A stretch of DNA of 64,000 bases, from the NCBI GenBank assembly GCA_963840445.1, contig CAWIZC010000032.1, forward strand, positions 656,370 to 720,369, in the 5' to 3' direction. The stretch comes from AWTP1-13 sp963840445. GTDB lineage: Bacteria; Pseudomonadota; Alphaproteobacteria; Rhizobiales; Hyphomicrobiaceae. A model generated the notes under the pieces. That model was not told where the DNA came from, searched no databases, and saw only the letters and a list, made by a program, of their open reading frames with translations. Positions 46,299 through 56,862 of this stretch are shown in pieces; position 1 is the stretch's first letter; each line of letters starts with the position of its first letter. A program made the translations under genes and the position numbers.

Positions 46299-47525
46299 CT
46301 ACTGGCTTGCGCCCTCGTTCGACAACACGTTGCCGAACACCTTCCAGCTCTCGCCTTCGAAGCGCGACAGCTGGACGGCCTGGATCGGATAGAAATCCGT
46401 CGCGCTAGTATTGATCTTGATGCCCGGCAGCAGCATCGGATTCTCGAAACCCTTCAGGCTTGCCGCCTGCTTCATGACGTTCTCGCGCGTGAGGTTGTCG
46501 CCGCATTGCTTGAGTACCTGTACCATGGTCGCAGCGGCCGCATAGCCGTACGAGTGGAACGAGCTGCTCTTGTCAGCCTGCGGCATGTACTTGTCCATGA
46601 ACTTGTTCCACTCGATCATGTCCGGCAATGCTTTCCATTGTGGATCGGTCGCATCCTTCAAGTACTGAGCCGTGATGACGCCTTGCGAGGCATCGAGACC
46701 AGCTGGCTTCATCACCGATCCGACGGAAATGGAGACGTTGTTCAGGTAGTGCACCGGCTTCCAGTCGATCTCCGCTGCCTTCTTGATGGCCTGCGCGGCA
46801 AACTTCGGCGTCGTGATGTTGAAGAACACGTTGGCACCGGAGTTCTTGAGCTGGATCATCTGGCTGTCGACGGTCGGATCGGCCACCTCGTAGGTCGCGA
46901 CCTGCACGATCTTGGCGGCGTCGTTGCCGAGGCCCGCCTTGAAGCCGTTGAAGTAATCCTTGCCGTAGTCATCGTTCTGCATCAGCACGCCGATCTTGGC
47001 GTCCTTCACGGTGGCCAGGATATGCTTGGCATAGATGCCGCCTTCGGTGGCGTAATCGGGCTGCCAGCCCATGGTCCAGGGAAACTCCTTCGGGTTGCCC
47101 CACTTGGAGGCGCCGGTCGCGACGAACAGCTGCGGCACCTTCTTCTGGTTCATATATTTGTGGATGGCGGAATTGCTGGGAGTGCCCAGCGTTTGGAAGA
47201 CAAGCAGAACCTTATCGTCCTCCACCAGCTTGCGCACCATCTCGACAGCCCTGGGCGGCGTGTAGCCGTCATCGTAGGTGATGAAGGTGATCTTGCGGCC
47301 GTTGATGCCGCCGTTGTCGTTCACCATCTTGAAATAGGCCTCGATCGTCTTGCCGATCTGGCCATAGGCAGAAGCATTGCCCGAATACGGATTGGTATTG
47401 CCAATCTTGATCTCCGTATCGGACGCGCCTTCATCATAGGTCTTCTGAGCTGTCGCAGGAGAAGCCATGGAAAGCGCTAGGCCAGTGACGCTCGCCAGCA
47501 GAAGTCGACGCGGTGTTTGCATCAT
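46299..47525 (-). CDS. LIV-type ABC transporter substrate-binding protein
   Basis: The 408-residue product has a Sec signal peptide (MMQTPRRLLLASVTGLALS…, cleavage after ATA) and the type I binding-protein pattern EIKIGNTNPYSGNASAYGQIG, GGINGRKITFITYDDGYTP, LVFQTLGTPSNSA. It is most like the long (~400) receptors that bind larger or aromatic ligands. It is the last gene of the second importer operon, 48 bases after the LivM-like gene. ATG at 47522 is an equally good start. Confidence 0.93.
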   Translation of the reverse strand: MMQTPRRLLLASVTGLALSMASPATAQKTYDEGASDTEIKIGNTNPYSGNASAYGQIGKTIEAYFKMVNDNGGINGRKITFITYDDGYTPPRAVEMVRKLVEDDKVLLVFQTLGTPSNSAIHKYMNQKKVPQLFVATGASKWGNPKEFPWTMGWQPDYATEGGIYAKHILATVKDAKIGVLMQNDDYGKDYFNGFKAGLGNDAAKIVQVATYEVADPTVDSQMIQLKNSGANVFFNITTPKFAAQAIKKAAEIDWKPVHYLNNVSISVGSVMKPAGLDASQGVITAQYLKDATDPQWKALPDMIEWNKFMDKYMPQADKSSSFHSYGYAAAATMVQVLKQCGDNLTRENVMKQAASLKGFENPMLLPGIKINTSATDFYPIQAVQLSRFEGESWKVFGNVLSNEGASQ

Positions 47526-47573
47526 CTGAGTTTCCTCCTTGGTTTGCCTTCTTCAAAAAACTGCTACGCATCA

Positions 47574-48623
47574 TCAGGAGCGCTTAAATCGCCTCCGCAG
47601 GCTGCTGACGCCGCCGGCGACGCCGGTGGGCATGGTGTAAATCAGGATGATCAGCGCGATGCCGTAGATGGTCCACGGCTGCAGCTCGAGCGGCAGATAT
47701 ATGGTGGCCGAGATCTTCTTGGTCAGCGCGTCCGCATACTTCTCGATGGCCTGCACGAACACTCCGCCAATCACCGCGCCCGGCAGGGATGCGATGCCTC
47801 CGACCACCGCGCCGACGAGGATCGCGATCGACAGCTCGAAGCGGAAGCTGTCTGGAGAAACGAACTCGAAGATGATCGCGTGCAGGGCTCCCGCGACTCC
47901 GGTGTAAAGGGCGCTGATGCCGAACGTCACAGCCTTATAGTGGGAGGAATTGATGCCCATGGTGTCTGCCGCCAGCGGTTGATCGCGGATGGCTCGCAAG
48001 GCTCTGCCGATGCGGCTGTCCAACAGGTTGCGAGCCGCCCAAAACATCAGGATTGCCACGGCCAGCACAACCAGGAACATCCATTGGTCGCTGCTGAGCG
48101 GCAGTCCTAACGGCGGGTCGGCCTTGAAGATGTTGATGCCCTGCACGCCCTTGGTGAAGGGTTCGAGATGCCGATACTTGAGAATCTGCGGTACGGCGAC
48201 CGCGAGCGCGAAGGTGGCGAGCGCCAGATAGTGGCCCTCGAGGCGCAGCGCCGGCAGGCCGAACAGGTAGCCGGCGATGAAACAGGCCAGCGCCGCCATC
48301 GGCAGCGTCGCCCAGAACGGCCAGTCTGCCTGATCGATCAGGATGGCAGCCGTATACGCGCCCACGGCGAAGAACGCGCCGTGGCCGAGCGAGATCTGAC
48401 CGTTGAACCCCGTCAACAGATTGAGGCCCAGCACCGCGATCGCATAGACGATCATCAGGCTGAGCTGCAGAAAGCCGAAATTGCTGATCAGGCCGGTCTT
48501 GCCGCCAACCAGGGGAAGCAGTGCTAGCCCGGCCAACCCGATCCAGATCCACCAATTCTGGCTTGCGAGGCCAGGCTGTTTGACGACCGTCGTCTCGCTG
48601 ACGGGATTTGTCGTCGTTGCCAT
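47574..48623 (-). CDS. LIV-type ABC transporter permease, LivM-like
   Basis: The 349-residue membrane protein has LNLLTGFNGQISLGHGAFFAVGA, LEGHYLALATFALAVA and LVGAVVGGIASLPGAVIGG, which define LivM. It starts 3 bases after the LivH-like stop. With the LivH-like subunit it forms the pore of the second importer. Confidence 0.93.
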   Translation of the reverse strand: MATTTNPVSETTVVKQPGLASQNWWIWIGLAGLALLPLVGGKTGLISNFGFLQLSLMIVYAIAVLGLNLLTGFNGQISLGHGAFFAVGAYTAAILIDQADWPFWATLPMAALACFIAGYLFGLPALRLEGHYLALATFALAVAVPQILKYRHLEPFTKGVQGINIFKADPPLGLPLSSDQWMFLVVLAVAILMFWAARNLLDSRIGRALRAIRDQPLAADTMGINSSHYKAVTFGISALYTGVAGALHAIIFEFVSPDSFRFELSIAILVGAVVGGIASLPGAVIGGVFVQAIEKYADALTKKISATIYLPLELQPWTIYGIALIILIYTMPTGVAGGVSSLRRRFKRS

Positions 48624-48626
48624 GGC

Positions 48627-49532
48627 TCAGACCCGCTTGATGGTGATTTGGCCGAACAGGCCTTCGGGCTTTAGCGTCAAGACGATGATTACGAGGACCA
48701 GCGCAACAGTCAGCTTCTCGCCGTTGCCGATCAGATAGAGGCCGGATGTCTTTTCCAGCAGGTTGCCGAAATAGGCGATCAGGTTCTCGAGCACGCCGAC
48801 GATGAAGCCGCCGGCGACGGCCCCGCCCGGACTGGAGATGCCGCCAACCAGCGCACTGGCAAATCCGTAGAGCAGGATGCTCGCCATCATGTTGGGCTCC
48901 AGATAGACGACCGGTGCTACCATCGCTCCTGCTACCGCTCCCACTGCCGCAGCAAGACCCCAGCCAAGCGCGAGCATCCAGTCGACTCGGACACCGACCA
49001 GGCGCGCCGAGGCTGGGTTCTGCGCTGCCGCCCGCATGGCCAGCCCCAGCGTTGTGAAACGGAAGAAGGCGTACAGCCCGACCAACAGCAGAAGCGTGAC
49101 CAGGATCATGCCGACCTGGTGCGAGCCGAGATAGCCGGAGCCGGCGAAGCTCACCTTCGGAAACGGCGAGGGAAACTCCTTGATGGTGAAGCTCCAGATT
49201 CCACCGGCCAGCGAATGGAAGATCGTGAGCAGCCCGATGAACACGACCACCACGGACAGCACAGGAGCGTTGTGCAGCGGCTGCAGGATCATCCGCTGGA
49301 TGGCAACACCGGCGAAGAACGAGCCGAGCGCGACGAGCGGCAACGCGACCCAGAAGTTCAGACCCCATTGCATCATCTGCCAGCACACATAGGCGCTGAA
49401 CATGGCCATCTCACCCTGTGCGAAGTTGATGTGATCGGTCGATACGAAGATCATCACGAGCGCCAGCGCCAGGCTGGCGTAGATGGCGCCATTGGCGAGA
49501 CCCGAGGCGATCTGCTGGATGAGCTGTTCCAT
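48627..49532 (-). CDS. LIV-type ABC transporter permease, LivH-like
   Basis: The 301-residue membrane protein begins LIQQIASGLANGAIYASLALALV and has INFAQGEMAMFSAY, GLAMRAAAQNPASARLVGV and LVGGISSPGGAVAGG, the LivH pattern. It follows the LivF-like gene by 15 bases. An overlapping 483-codon frame on the same strand is a shadow and rejected. Confidence 0.93.
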   Translation of the reverse strand: MEQLIQQIASGLANGAIYASLALALVMIFVSTDHINFAQGEMAMFSAYVCWQMMQWGLNFWVALPLVALGSFFAGVAIQRMILQPLHNAPVLSVVVVFIGLLTIFHSLAGGIWSFTIKEFPSPFPKVSFAGSGYLGSHQVGMILVTLLLLVGLYAFFRFTTLGLAMRAAAQNPASARLVGVRVDWMLALGWGLAAAVGAVAGAMVAPVVYLEPNMMASILLYGFASALVGGISSPGGAVAGGFIVGVLENLIAYFGNLLEKTSGLYLIGNGEKLTVALVLVIIVLTLKPEGLFGQITIKRV

Positions 49533-49547
49533 TCCCGCAGGTCCTCC

Positions 49548-50261
49548 CTAGTAGCCGAGATAGGATTTGCGGATCGCCGCGTCGCTTCTGACTGCCGATG
49601 CCGCGCCCGACATCACCACGCGTCCCGTCTCCAGGACGTAGGCGTGGTCGGCAAGGTCGAGGGCGAGGGCCGCATTCTGCTCCACGAGCAGCATGCTTAC
49701 GCCAAACTCGGCATTGATCCGGCGCATGATGCGGAAGATCTCCTGCACGATCAGCGGGGCGAGACCGAACGATGGCTCATCCAACAGCATCAGGCGAGGC
49801 CCCAGCATCAGGGCGCGGCTGACCGCCAGCATCTGCTGCTCCCCGCCCGACAGCGTGCCGGCCTGCTGAGACAGGCGCGCCTTTAGAAGGGGGAAATACT
49901 CAAGGACCATGTCGCGGTCGCGCTGGGCGGCCAGCTTGTCCTTGCGCACATGCCCGGCGACCCGCAGATTCTCGTCCACGCTCAGGCGGGCGAAGGTGCC
50001 GCGACCTTCCGGTACGTGGCCTACGCCGAGGCGCACGATGTCCTCGGTCGCCTTGCCGCCGATCGATTTGCCGTCCAGGCGGATGCTGCCATCCGCCCGT
50101 ACCATCCCGCAGATCGCGCGCAGCGTTGTGGACTTGCCGGCACCGTTGGCGCCCAACAGCGTAACGACGCCGCCCTGCTCCAGAGAAAAACTGACGTCGA
50201 ACAGCGCCTGCGTCGGACCATAGTAGGCTTTCAGACCGGTCACCTCGAGCAGCTTGACCAC
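49548..50261 (-). CDS. LIV-type ABC transporter ATPase, LivF-like
   Basis: The 237-residue product has Walker A GANGAGKST, signature LSGGEQQMLAVSRALM, Walker B LMLLDEPSFGLAP and LLVEQNAALAL. It begins MVKLLEVTGLKAYYG with one base between the LivG-like stop and its ATG, so the pair is tightly coupled. It energises the second importer. Confidence 0.94.
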   Translation of the reverse strand: MVKLLEVTGLKAYYGPTQALFDVSFSLEQGGVVTLLGANGAGKSTTLRAICGMVRADGSIRLDGKSIGGKATEDIVRLGVGHVPEGRGTFARLSVDENLRVAGHVRKDKLAAQRDRDMVLEYFPLLKARLSQQAGTLSGGEQQMLAVSRALMLGPRLMLLDEPSFGLAPLIVQEIFRIMRRINAEFGVSMLLVEQNAALALDLADHAYVLETGRVVMSGAASAVRSDAAIRKSYLGY

Positions 50262-50262
50262 G

Positions 50263-51111
50263 TCAGCTCTCCGTGCCGAGATAGGCCCGGATCACATCCG
50301 GATTGCGCTGCACGTCAGCCGGGCTCCCTTCCGCGACCTTCCGGCCGAAATCGATGGCCACAACCTTGTCGGAGACCGACATGACCAGGCTCATGTGATG
50401 CTCGACCAGCAGCACCGTCACCTTCTGGAGATCGCGCACGCGGCGAATCTGGTCGCGCAGCACGTCCACCTCGTCGTGATTGAGCCCGGCAGCCGGTTCG
50501 TCGAGCAGCAGCAGCTTTGGGCTGCCGGCAAGCGCACGCGCCAACTCCACACGCTTGCGCACCGGGAACGGAAGGCCGCCCGCCGGTAGTTGCGCCGCCG
50601 CCCTCAGATCCATGAAGGCGAGAAGCTCCTGGGCGCGCTCCGTTATGCGGCGCTCCTCGGGACCTGCGGCGGGAAGTCGGAAGGTGTTGGTGACGAAGCC
50701 GGTCGATGTGCGGCTGTGGCAACCGACCTTGACATTGTCCAGCACCGACATGGTGTCGAACAACGCTACGTTCTGGAACGTACGTCCGATGCCGAGCCTG
50801 GTAATGGCATAGCGCGGCTGCGACAGGATGGAGTGTCCCTCAAACAGGAGCTCGCCGCTGGTGGGCACGTACAGGCGGGACAGGCAGTTGAAAAGCGTGG
50901 TCTTGCCCGCACCGTTCGGACCGATCAGTCCGACGATGTGCCCAGGGGCAACATCGAACGACACACCGTCGAGCGCGATGATGCTGCCGAAGCGGACGGA
51001 GATATTCCGCACGCTCAGTAGCGGATCATCACCCACGACGCGCCTTGCGTCGTGCGGATCGATCGAAGGGCGAGTGCTCCCCAAACTTTCTTGTACAGCG
51101 GCCATGAACAC
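50263..51111 (-). CDS. LIV-type ABC transporter ATPase, LivG-like
   Basis: The 282-residue product has Walker A GPNGAGKTT, the LivG-type signature variant PFPVRKRVELARALA, Walker B LLLLDEPAAGLNHDE and VEHHMSLVM. The first ~30 residues before LLSVRNISVRFGS are an unusual extension. It is the first gene of the operon (LivG-LivF-LivH-LivM-SBP). The start may be the ATG at 51105 instead of 51111. Confidence 0.93.
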   Translation of the reverse strand: MFMAAVQESLGSTRPSIDPHDARRVVGDDPLLSVRNISVRFGSIIALDGVSFDVAPGHIVGLIGPNGAGKTTLFNCLSRLYVPTSGELLFEGHSILSQPRYAITRLGIGRTFQNVALFDTMSVLDNVKVGCHSRTSTGFVTNTFRLPAAGPEERRITERAQELLAFMDLRAAAQLPAGGLPFPVRKRVELARALAGSPKLLLLDEPAAGLNHDEVDVLRDQIRRVRDLQKVTVLLVEHHMSLVMSVSDKVVAIDFGRKVAEGSPADVQRNPDVIRAYLGTES

Positions 51112-51522
51112 CGCATGTCCGATTGTCGGACTAATTAAGCCCAGAGCATTAATGTCGAGCCGATCGCCAGCGGTCTACTGGAATTTTATATGCAATTGCA
51201 AGAAACTTTCGAAATGTCGGGTCTTTGGCTTGATCGACGGGTTAGTTCCGTTCTGGAGTTCATACATACGAGGGCGTTCTCGCGCGGGGTTCCGCGGGGG
51301 GGTGCCGCCCCGGTACTTCTGCCACCGTTTAGTTTTCGCGCAGTTCGTGCGCGCACGCGGAGCCGATGCGCTATCGGGACCCACAGCTTGTCACTTAGCC
51401 TGCGCAGGTGGCCCGCGGGCCGCCGCAGAGCCGGCGAATCTTGACCGGATTGGAAGTTTGCTTGACGTCGAGCAGCGAACCGGGCCGTCACTTGAACGCG
51501 CGGGGCGAGCGAGCCAGCGTCC
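51112..51522. other. intergenic stretch, 411 bases
   Basis: It separates the long regulator's 3' end from the second LIV operon's 5' end, both on the minus strand, so it probably carries the operon promoter. The stretch is AT-richer at 51.15-51.25 kb. No motif could be assigned and no gene is supported. Confidence 0.4.
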
Positions 51523-54500
51523 TCATGACGCCAGCTCGTCGAGCAAGCCCTTGGCCTCCTTCAAGTCGAGCGTATCGAAACCCTCGGTGAACCAGCCATA
51601 GACTGAGGCGAGAAGATCGCGGGCCTGCAGTCGCTTGCTCTGATCGCGCCACAACCGCGCCATGCTCATCGCTGCACGCAGTTCCCAGGACTTTGCCTGC
51701 TGCTCACGCGCGGTTGCGAGCGCACGTTCGAAGCAGGTTTCCGCTTTCGCCGCATCCGGCTCGGGCGACATCAGCGCGATTTCGCCAGCTGTGCGGTGGA
51801 CCTCGGCTTCGCTCCAGCTTTCCTTGGTTGTTTCCACCGCTGTCATCGCTTCGCCGATGCAGCGCCAAGCATCATCGAATTGGTCAAGCTCCGCATAGGC
51901 TCTCGCCAAATTTGATAAATAGCACGGCATCCACAATGTTGATCCCGTGGACCGCCATGCGCTGATTCCGGAGTACATCAATTCGGACTGCGTTCGAGGC
52001 TTGGCCGGTCAAGGCCAATAGCGAACCTTGATGCATCATTCCGAACGCCTTCCACGCCGAGGCGCCTTTTTCGTCCGCCAAAGCGACGACTTCTTCAACG
52101 AGCGTGTTTGCTGCGGCGTAGTTTCCGGTCCAGAAATAGGTCCGCGTTGCGTGGGCCAGCGCGTACATCAATGTGGCGGCTTGGCCGATCTCGCGCGCAT
52201 CTTTGAGCGCGCGGTCTGCGTCGGCGAGCGCGGCCTCGGGATAGCCAAGCAACCACAGGGTCCACGACCGATAGGACAAGACGACCACGCCAACGTCTTG
52301 GCCAAATCGCGTCGCCAACGGACGATGTTCGGCAGGATCGTAAAGCGCGATCGCCTGATCATAGTGGACCCGACTTTCCGCGATGTCTCCCGTACACATC
52401 AAGGAAGTGCCCATGAGGCGATGCCCAATCATGAGCGGGACTGTCGCTCCTTGCTTTTCGGCGAGCGCCAGGAATTGCGCCGCGAGGTCGCGCAGAGCGT
52501 TACCGTTGAACGCCACATAGTTCCCGACCCAGAATCCGTAAATGACCGCGAACAGCAGCAACGGGTCTTCGGGAGGCTCTCCGAGCGCCACCGCTCGCTC
52601 GATATACAGTCGTGCCTGACCAAAAGCAGCCTTAGTATCCGGCGACGCATAGCCTTTAGTGTGCATCAAAGCGTTCGCAAGCGCGACCTGGAACTTGATC
52701 TGCTGGCGGCGCAAGGCTGCCGTGCCGGACAAGGCCGTAATTTGGGTAAGCGCACGGTTCAGCTGGGCCGTGGCCTCAGTCAGCGCCGAGCGCGTCAGTG
52801 ACTGCAGTCCCGCCTTGCCCCACAGGCCCGCGGCCTTCTCGATCAGGCCAGCCTCGGTGACAGTGACGCGCCAGCAGCTCCGGCCGGCTCTCGGCGATCT
52901 CCGCAAATTGGCTTTCAAGGGCTTCTGCAATCCGAGCGTGAAGCGCCCGTCTCGGCTCGCGCAGCAGTGTGCCATAGGCCGCGTCCTGCACTAGCGCGTG
53001 CTTGAAACTGTAGACCGCGTTCGGTGGCGAGCCTCGGCGGAAGATCAATTCAGACGAAATCAGCTCTTGTAGGGCTCTTTTCAACTCACTCTCTGAGGAA
53101 GTGCATACGGCGCTGAGGAGTTCATAAGAGAACTCACGCCCGATGACTGCGCCGATTTGTGCGATCTCCTTTGCTGGCCCGAGCCGGTCTAATCGGGCTA
53201 AGAGCGAACCGTGCAGTGTTTTCGGAATCGCCTGCGATGGATAGGGGCCAATCATTTCATACTTATCTGGGCCTTCGCATAGAATTCCGCTCTCCAGCAG
53301 CGTCTTGGTCAGTTCCTCAATGAAAAGTGGTACGCCATCCGTCTGCGATAGGATTTGGCTCATCACTTCCTTCGGCAGTGGTTTGCCACCAACAACACGT
53401 TCGACTAGCAGACCCGCATCTTCACGACTCAGGCGCGCGAGCGTGACACATGTCATATGCGCATATACTGGCCAAGGCGGCACGAATTCCGGACGTGCGG
53501 TGATGAGCATCATAACGGGCAGTTTCGGGATCAACTCGACGAGCAAGCTTAGGAATTCTACCGAGGTCGGGTCGAGCCAGTGCGCGTCCTCGACTAGCAC
53601 GAGCATCGGTTGGCGCGCCGCCAAGTCCTCGATGCGCGCCAACAAAGCCGCCAACGTCCTCTCTTTGCGCTGTTGCGGCGTTAGCTGTTGAACAGCGTGC
53701 CGATCTTCTATGGGCAAAGAGAGAAGGTCAGCTATGAGCGTCACCCCTTTGGTCGCTGAGTGGCCGGCCCCTTCTAACAGCGCGGTGAGCTTGGCAAGCC
53801 TCTCGGACGGAGTATCGGCGCGCTTGAAACCGGCTGCCCGTTGCAACTCCCCAATCACAGCGTAGAGGGAGGCGTCGGTCTGGTGCGGCGAGCCAAAGTA
53901 CTTCAGGTTGTTGTAGAGCTCGGCGTTCCTTTCCTCTTCGAATTCGGCAATGAGCCGCGACTTGCCGATACCGGGCTCTCCCGTGACTAGTACGACTTGG
54001 CCAGCCCCGGTTAGAACTTTTGACCAGCATCGCCGCAGCAGGTCCATCTCCTGCCTGCGACCCACTAATTCCAACATGCCGGTTCGACGAAGTGCCTCGA
54101 ACCGTCCGGCGTTGTTGCTCTCGCCGGTCACACACCACACTGTAACCGGCGCGAGGTCGTCTGCCAGCACAGAGAGGCTCCATCTCTTGATAATTGAAGA
54201 AATCGCCAACCAATTCGCGGGTGCGGCTGGTGATCAGCACACTGTCCGATGGCGCCGCTGACTGGAGGCGCAACGCGAGATTCAGCGCCTGGCCTGTCGC
54301 TGCAAACTCGTCAGGAGGCCCCGGGGATGCCCCGACCATCATCAGACCTGTGGCTATGCCAATATGGGGATGCAGCGCGCTTGGAAGATCTAAGTTGCGA
54401 ATTGCACCAATGAGTTCAAGCCCTGCCCGGACCGCGCGCTCGGGATCATGCTCTTGTGCTTCCGTGTATCCGAAATAGATGAGCAGGCTATCGCCCAGGA

Positions 54501-55404
54501 TTCTTGCCACCACGCCGCGGAACCGCGCGGCAACATCAGCGCACGCGCGGTGAATGGAGCTCATCAATTCGCCCTCGTCCTCAGGATCGAGCTGGGTCGA
54601 TAAGGCCGCCCATCCGCGGATCTGGCACGCTAGGACGCTCAGCTGCCGAAGCTCTGCTGGGCGCGGCGCGTCGCTCGCCTTCTTCAGCTGCGGCTCGATC
54701 GGCGGTGTCGTCGCCAAGTCGGCTTGCCGCACTCGTGGCGCAAATTTGTACCCCACGCCCGGCACAGTGAGGATGAAGCACGGGGATTTCGCATTTGGCT
54801 CAATCTTACGCCGCAGCCTCGCCACGAGCATGTCAATGCTACGGTCGTAGGGCTCAAGGTCGCGCCCTGAGATCCCAATTCGCAGCTGATCACGCGATAG
54901 GACTCGGCCACTACTGCGCGCGAATAGTGCCAACAGCTCGAACTCCGCATGCGTGAGCGGTACTTCGCGCCCGTTCTCATCGACAAACGCATGGCCCCCC
55001 AGATCAAGCGATCGTCCCTCAAACCGCAGAACCGTTGTTGGTGCGGTTCCTTCGCTCGCCTGCGCCGCTGCAATTTCGGCAAGGAGAGCTGTGAGCCTCT
55101 GCTCATCCACTGGTTGCGCGAGAAATGCGTGCGCATCTGGAAGTATACGGGCCCCCATTTGGGCGGCTTCATGTGAGTCTGTGAGCACGATGACCTTGCA
55201 GCCGTCGGCGCATAACTCTCGAGCAAGCGCGAGACCTTTGTCGTCGAAAGAAGTCGGTGCCACTATGGCGGCAGCTAGATTGCGCGTAGGCTCGCGTCGG
55301 GCTCCCCTCGCAAGTGCCGCGACATAGCCACATGACTGAACGACCCGCGCCAATCTGGCGCGAAGCGGGAACTCTTCCACCGCAACCAGAACGCGCATCT
55401 TCAT
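51523..55404 (-). pseudogene. multidomain regulator (pseudo-receiver, winged helix, pseudo-cyclase, ATPase, TPR), three frameshifts
   Basis: Four overlapping frames read as one ~1,290-residue protein. Residues 1-~115 are a receiver-like fold whose acceptor Asp and Lys positions read Ala/Pro and Gln (AAIVAPTS, FLAQPVD). An OmpR-type winged helix follows (VPLTHAEFELLALFARSSGR, SIDMLVARLRRKIEP, GVGYKF). A class III cyclase-like domain has the first metal Asp replaced (SVLACQIRGW) but the second kept (RILGDSLLIYFG). Then come an AAA/STAND ATPase (TGEPGIGKSRLIAEFEEE, LVLVEDAHWLD) and a TPR-rich C-terminus. Breaks lie near 54175, 52862 and 51979. The intact protein would be a DNA-binding integrator rather than a cyclase. 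Confidence 0.8.
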
Positions 55405-56149
55405 CTCAGGCTCCCGCGTCCTGAGCTGTTCGACTTGCAGCCTTCCCCAAATCGCAGCAGGGTCGGCATCCGCATTGTCACTTTCGAGATGGGGCGGAAC
55501 TGCATAGGCTTCACTCGTACGGCCTACCGAAGGCGCCCGCCCAGCCGGTTGCCCGACCGAACCGCTCGTCAGATTCCGGACCTATCGCCAATCATCCGCT
55601 TGGGCTCCCCTTCCAGGTATTTTCGCGCCTTTGAGGCGCACTGCCAAAGTCGCAATTGTTACTGCGCCGTTACACCGTTGAGATATGACCGTTACATCGC
55701 AGTTTCCGCAAGACTTCACGCTTGCCCACTGCGGGCGAGACCGGCGCTGCCGCGATCTACGCGGGGTTCCGGGTGCGGGGCTTGGGGTGCGAGGCTAGGA
55801 CAGCGTCGCACCCCAAGGCGTCAATCTCACCCTGTGCCGTAGAGCGCAGAGGTGGAGAAACCCACTTGCTCGCCGCAGGCCTGCTCCAGATTGGATTCGA
55901 CGGGCCCAGTCAGCGCATCCATTCGCCGCAACCCGAAAAAAGGGGACAGGGACCGGTCCCCACTGCGGGCGAGACCGGCCCCCCCGTTTGCGGCAGACGG
56001 TGCGGGGTGGCCTGCCGCCAACCCAATCACCATAACCCACGCACATCGAGAGGTGCATCAAATTCTCATTCTGACGGGAGGAACGGCAATGGATATAGCC
56101 ATTGCGCGGCGAGACCAGCGAGGAATGCGATCGCAAGCGCCACCGGCGG
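55405..56149. other. intergenic stretch with repeats and a palindrome, about 745 bases
   Basis: No gene is supported. It includes a 21-base direct repeat (cccactgcgggcgagaccggc at 55725-55745 and 55959-55979) and a perfect 12-base palindrome gggaccggtccc at 55949-55960 just before the second copy. Fragments of low-complexity G/C runs surround them. It probably includes the promoter of the long regulator. Confidence 0.45.
55725..55979. repeat. 21-base direct repeat pair
   Basis: cccactgcgggcgagaccgg plus a final c is found at 55725-55745 and again at 55959-55979, identical over 21 bases, with starts 234 bases apart. Its role is unknown; the second copy is preceded by the palindrome gggaccggtccc. 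Confidence 0.65.
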
Positions 56150-56853
56150 GCGGACGACAGCATTCGAGCGATCCGTGGTGCGATCCATCGTTGCAATCGC
56201 CTATCTTGTCTCCGGCGTGCCGGGATGGCGCGTCCCGCGCATGACCGATGTCTACGACCTCGCTGACCCGCCAAGCCCGTTAAGATCCGTGACTTCGGGT
56301 TGCCCGGCCAGTAACTGGGCGCGGGTGGACCCGTGCCCACCAGGCTGCACGGCGCGATCTCGACTGGTCCGAAAGGCAACCGCGTCTAATTCCCCTATGG
56401 CACCAACGAGGGCGGCGTTCTGCAGATCGTCGATCGCGAAAAGCTGCTGACTGGTCCTAGGAGCCGACCGAGGAGAACCTGCTCGCCCCGCAGGTCGGGC
56501 GGCTCGACATGTCGCCGCTGACGGGCGCCCACACCACCTTCCCGGTCACCGACATCTACTACCGGCGCTTGATGTTTTTCTCGCACTTCAATGCCGGCGT
56601 ACGAGCGGTGGACATTCGCGATCCCGACCACCCCAAGGAAGTGGCCTACTTCATTCCCGCAGTCACCAAGAACACCGACAAGCGCTGTATCAAGCCCTCG
56701 GACGGCCAGGAGCGCTGCAAGGTGGCGATCGAGACCAACAACGTGGAGGTGGATGACCGCGGCTACATTTACGCGGTGGACCGCGCCAATACGGGCCTGC
56801 ACATCCTGGAGCTGTCGGGCGCGGCGCGGCGGATTGCCAAGTTTGCGAAGTGA
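56150..56853 (+). pseudogene. LVIVD-repeat protein, degraded
   Basis: Read on the plus strand, fragments match a known secreted LVIVD-repeat family: KIRDFGLPGQ then a TAA, LHGAISTGPKGNRV then TAA, FPYGTNEGGVLQIVDREKLL then a shift, and from 56509 LTGAHTTFPVTD, HFNAGVRAVDIRDPDHPKEV, CKVAIETNNVEVDDRGYIYA and NTGLHILELSG. Two in-frame stops, at least one frameshift and an apparent deletion of ~50 residues after TTFPVTD show a true pseudogene. The N-terminal third is missing or unrecognisable. Confidence 0.8.
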
Positions 56854-56862
56854 GTGGATGTC

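Noticed and set aside
47935..49386. A 483-codon minus-strand frame overlapping the LivH and LivM genes
   Set aside because: The real permeases are in a different frame with full family motifs; this one is an offset shadow.
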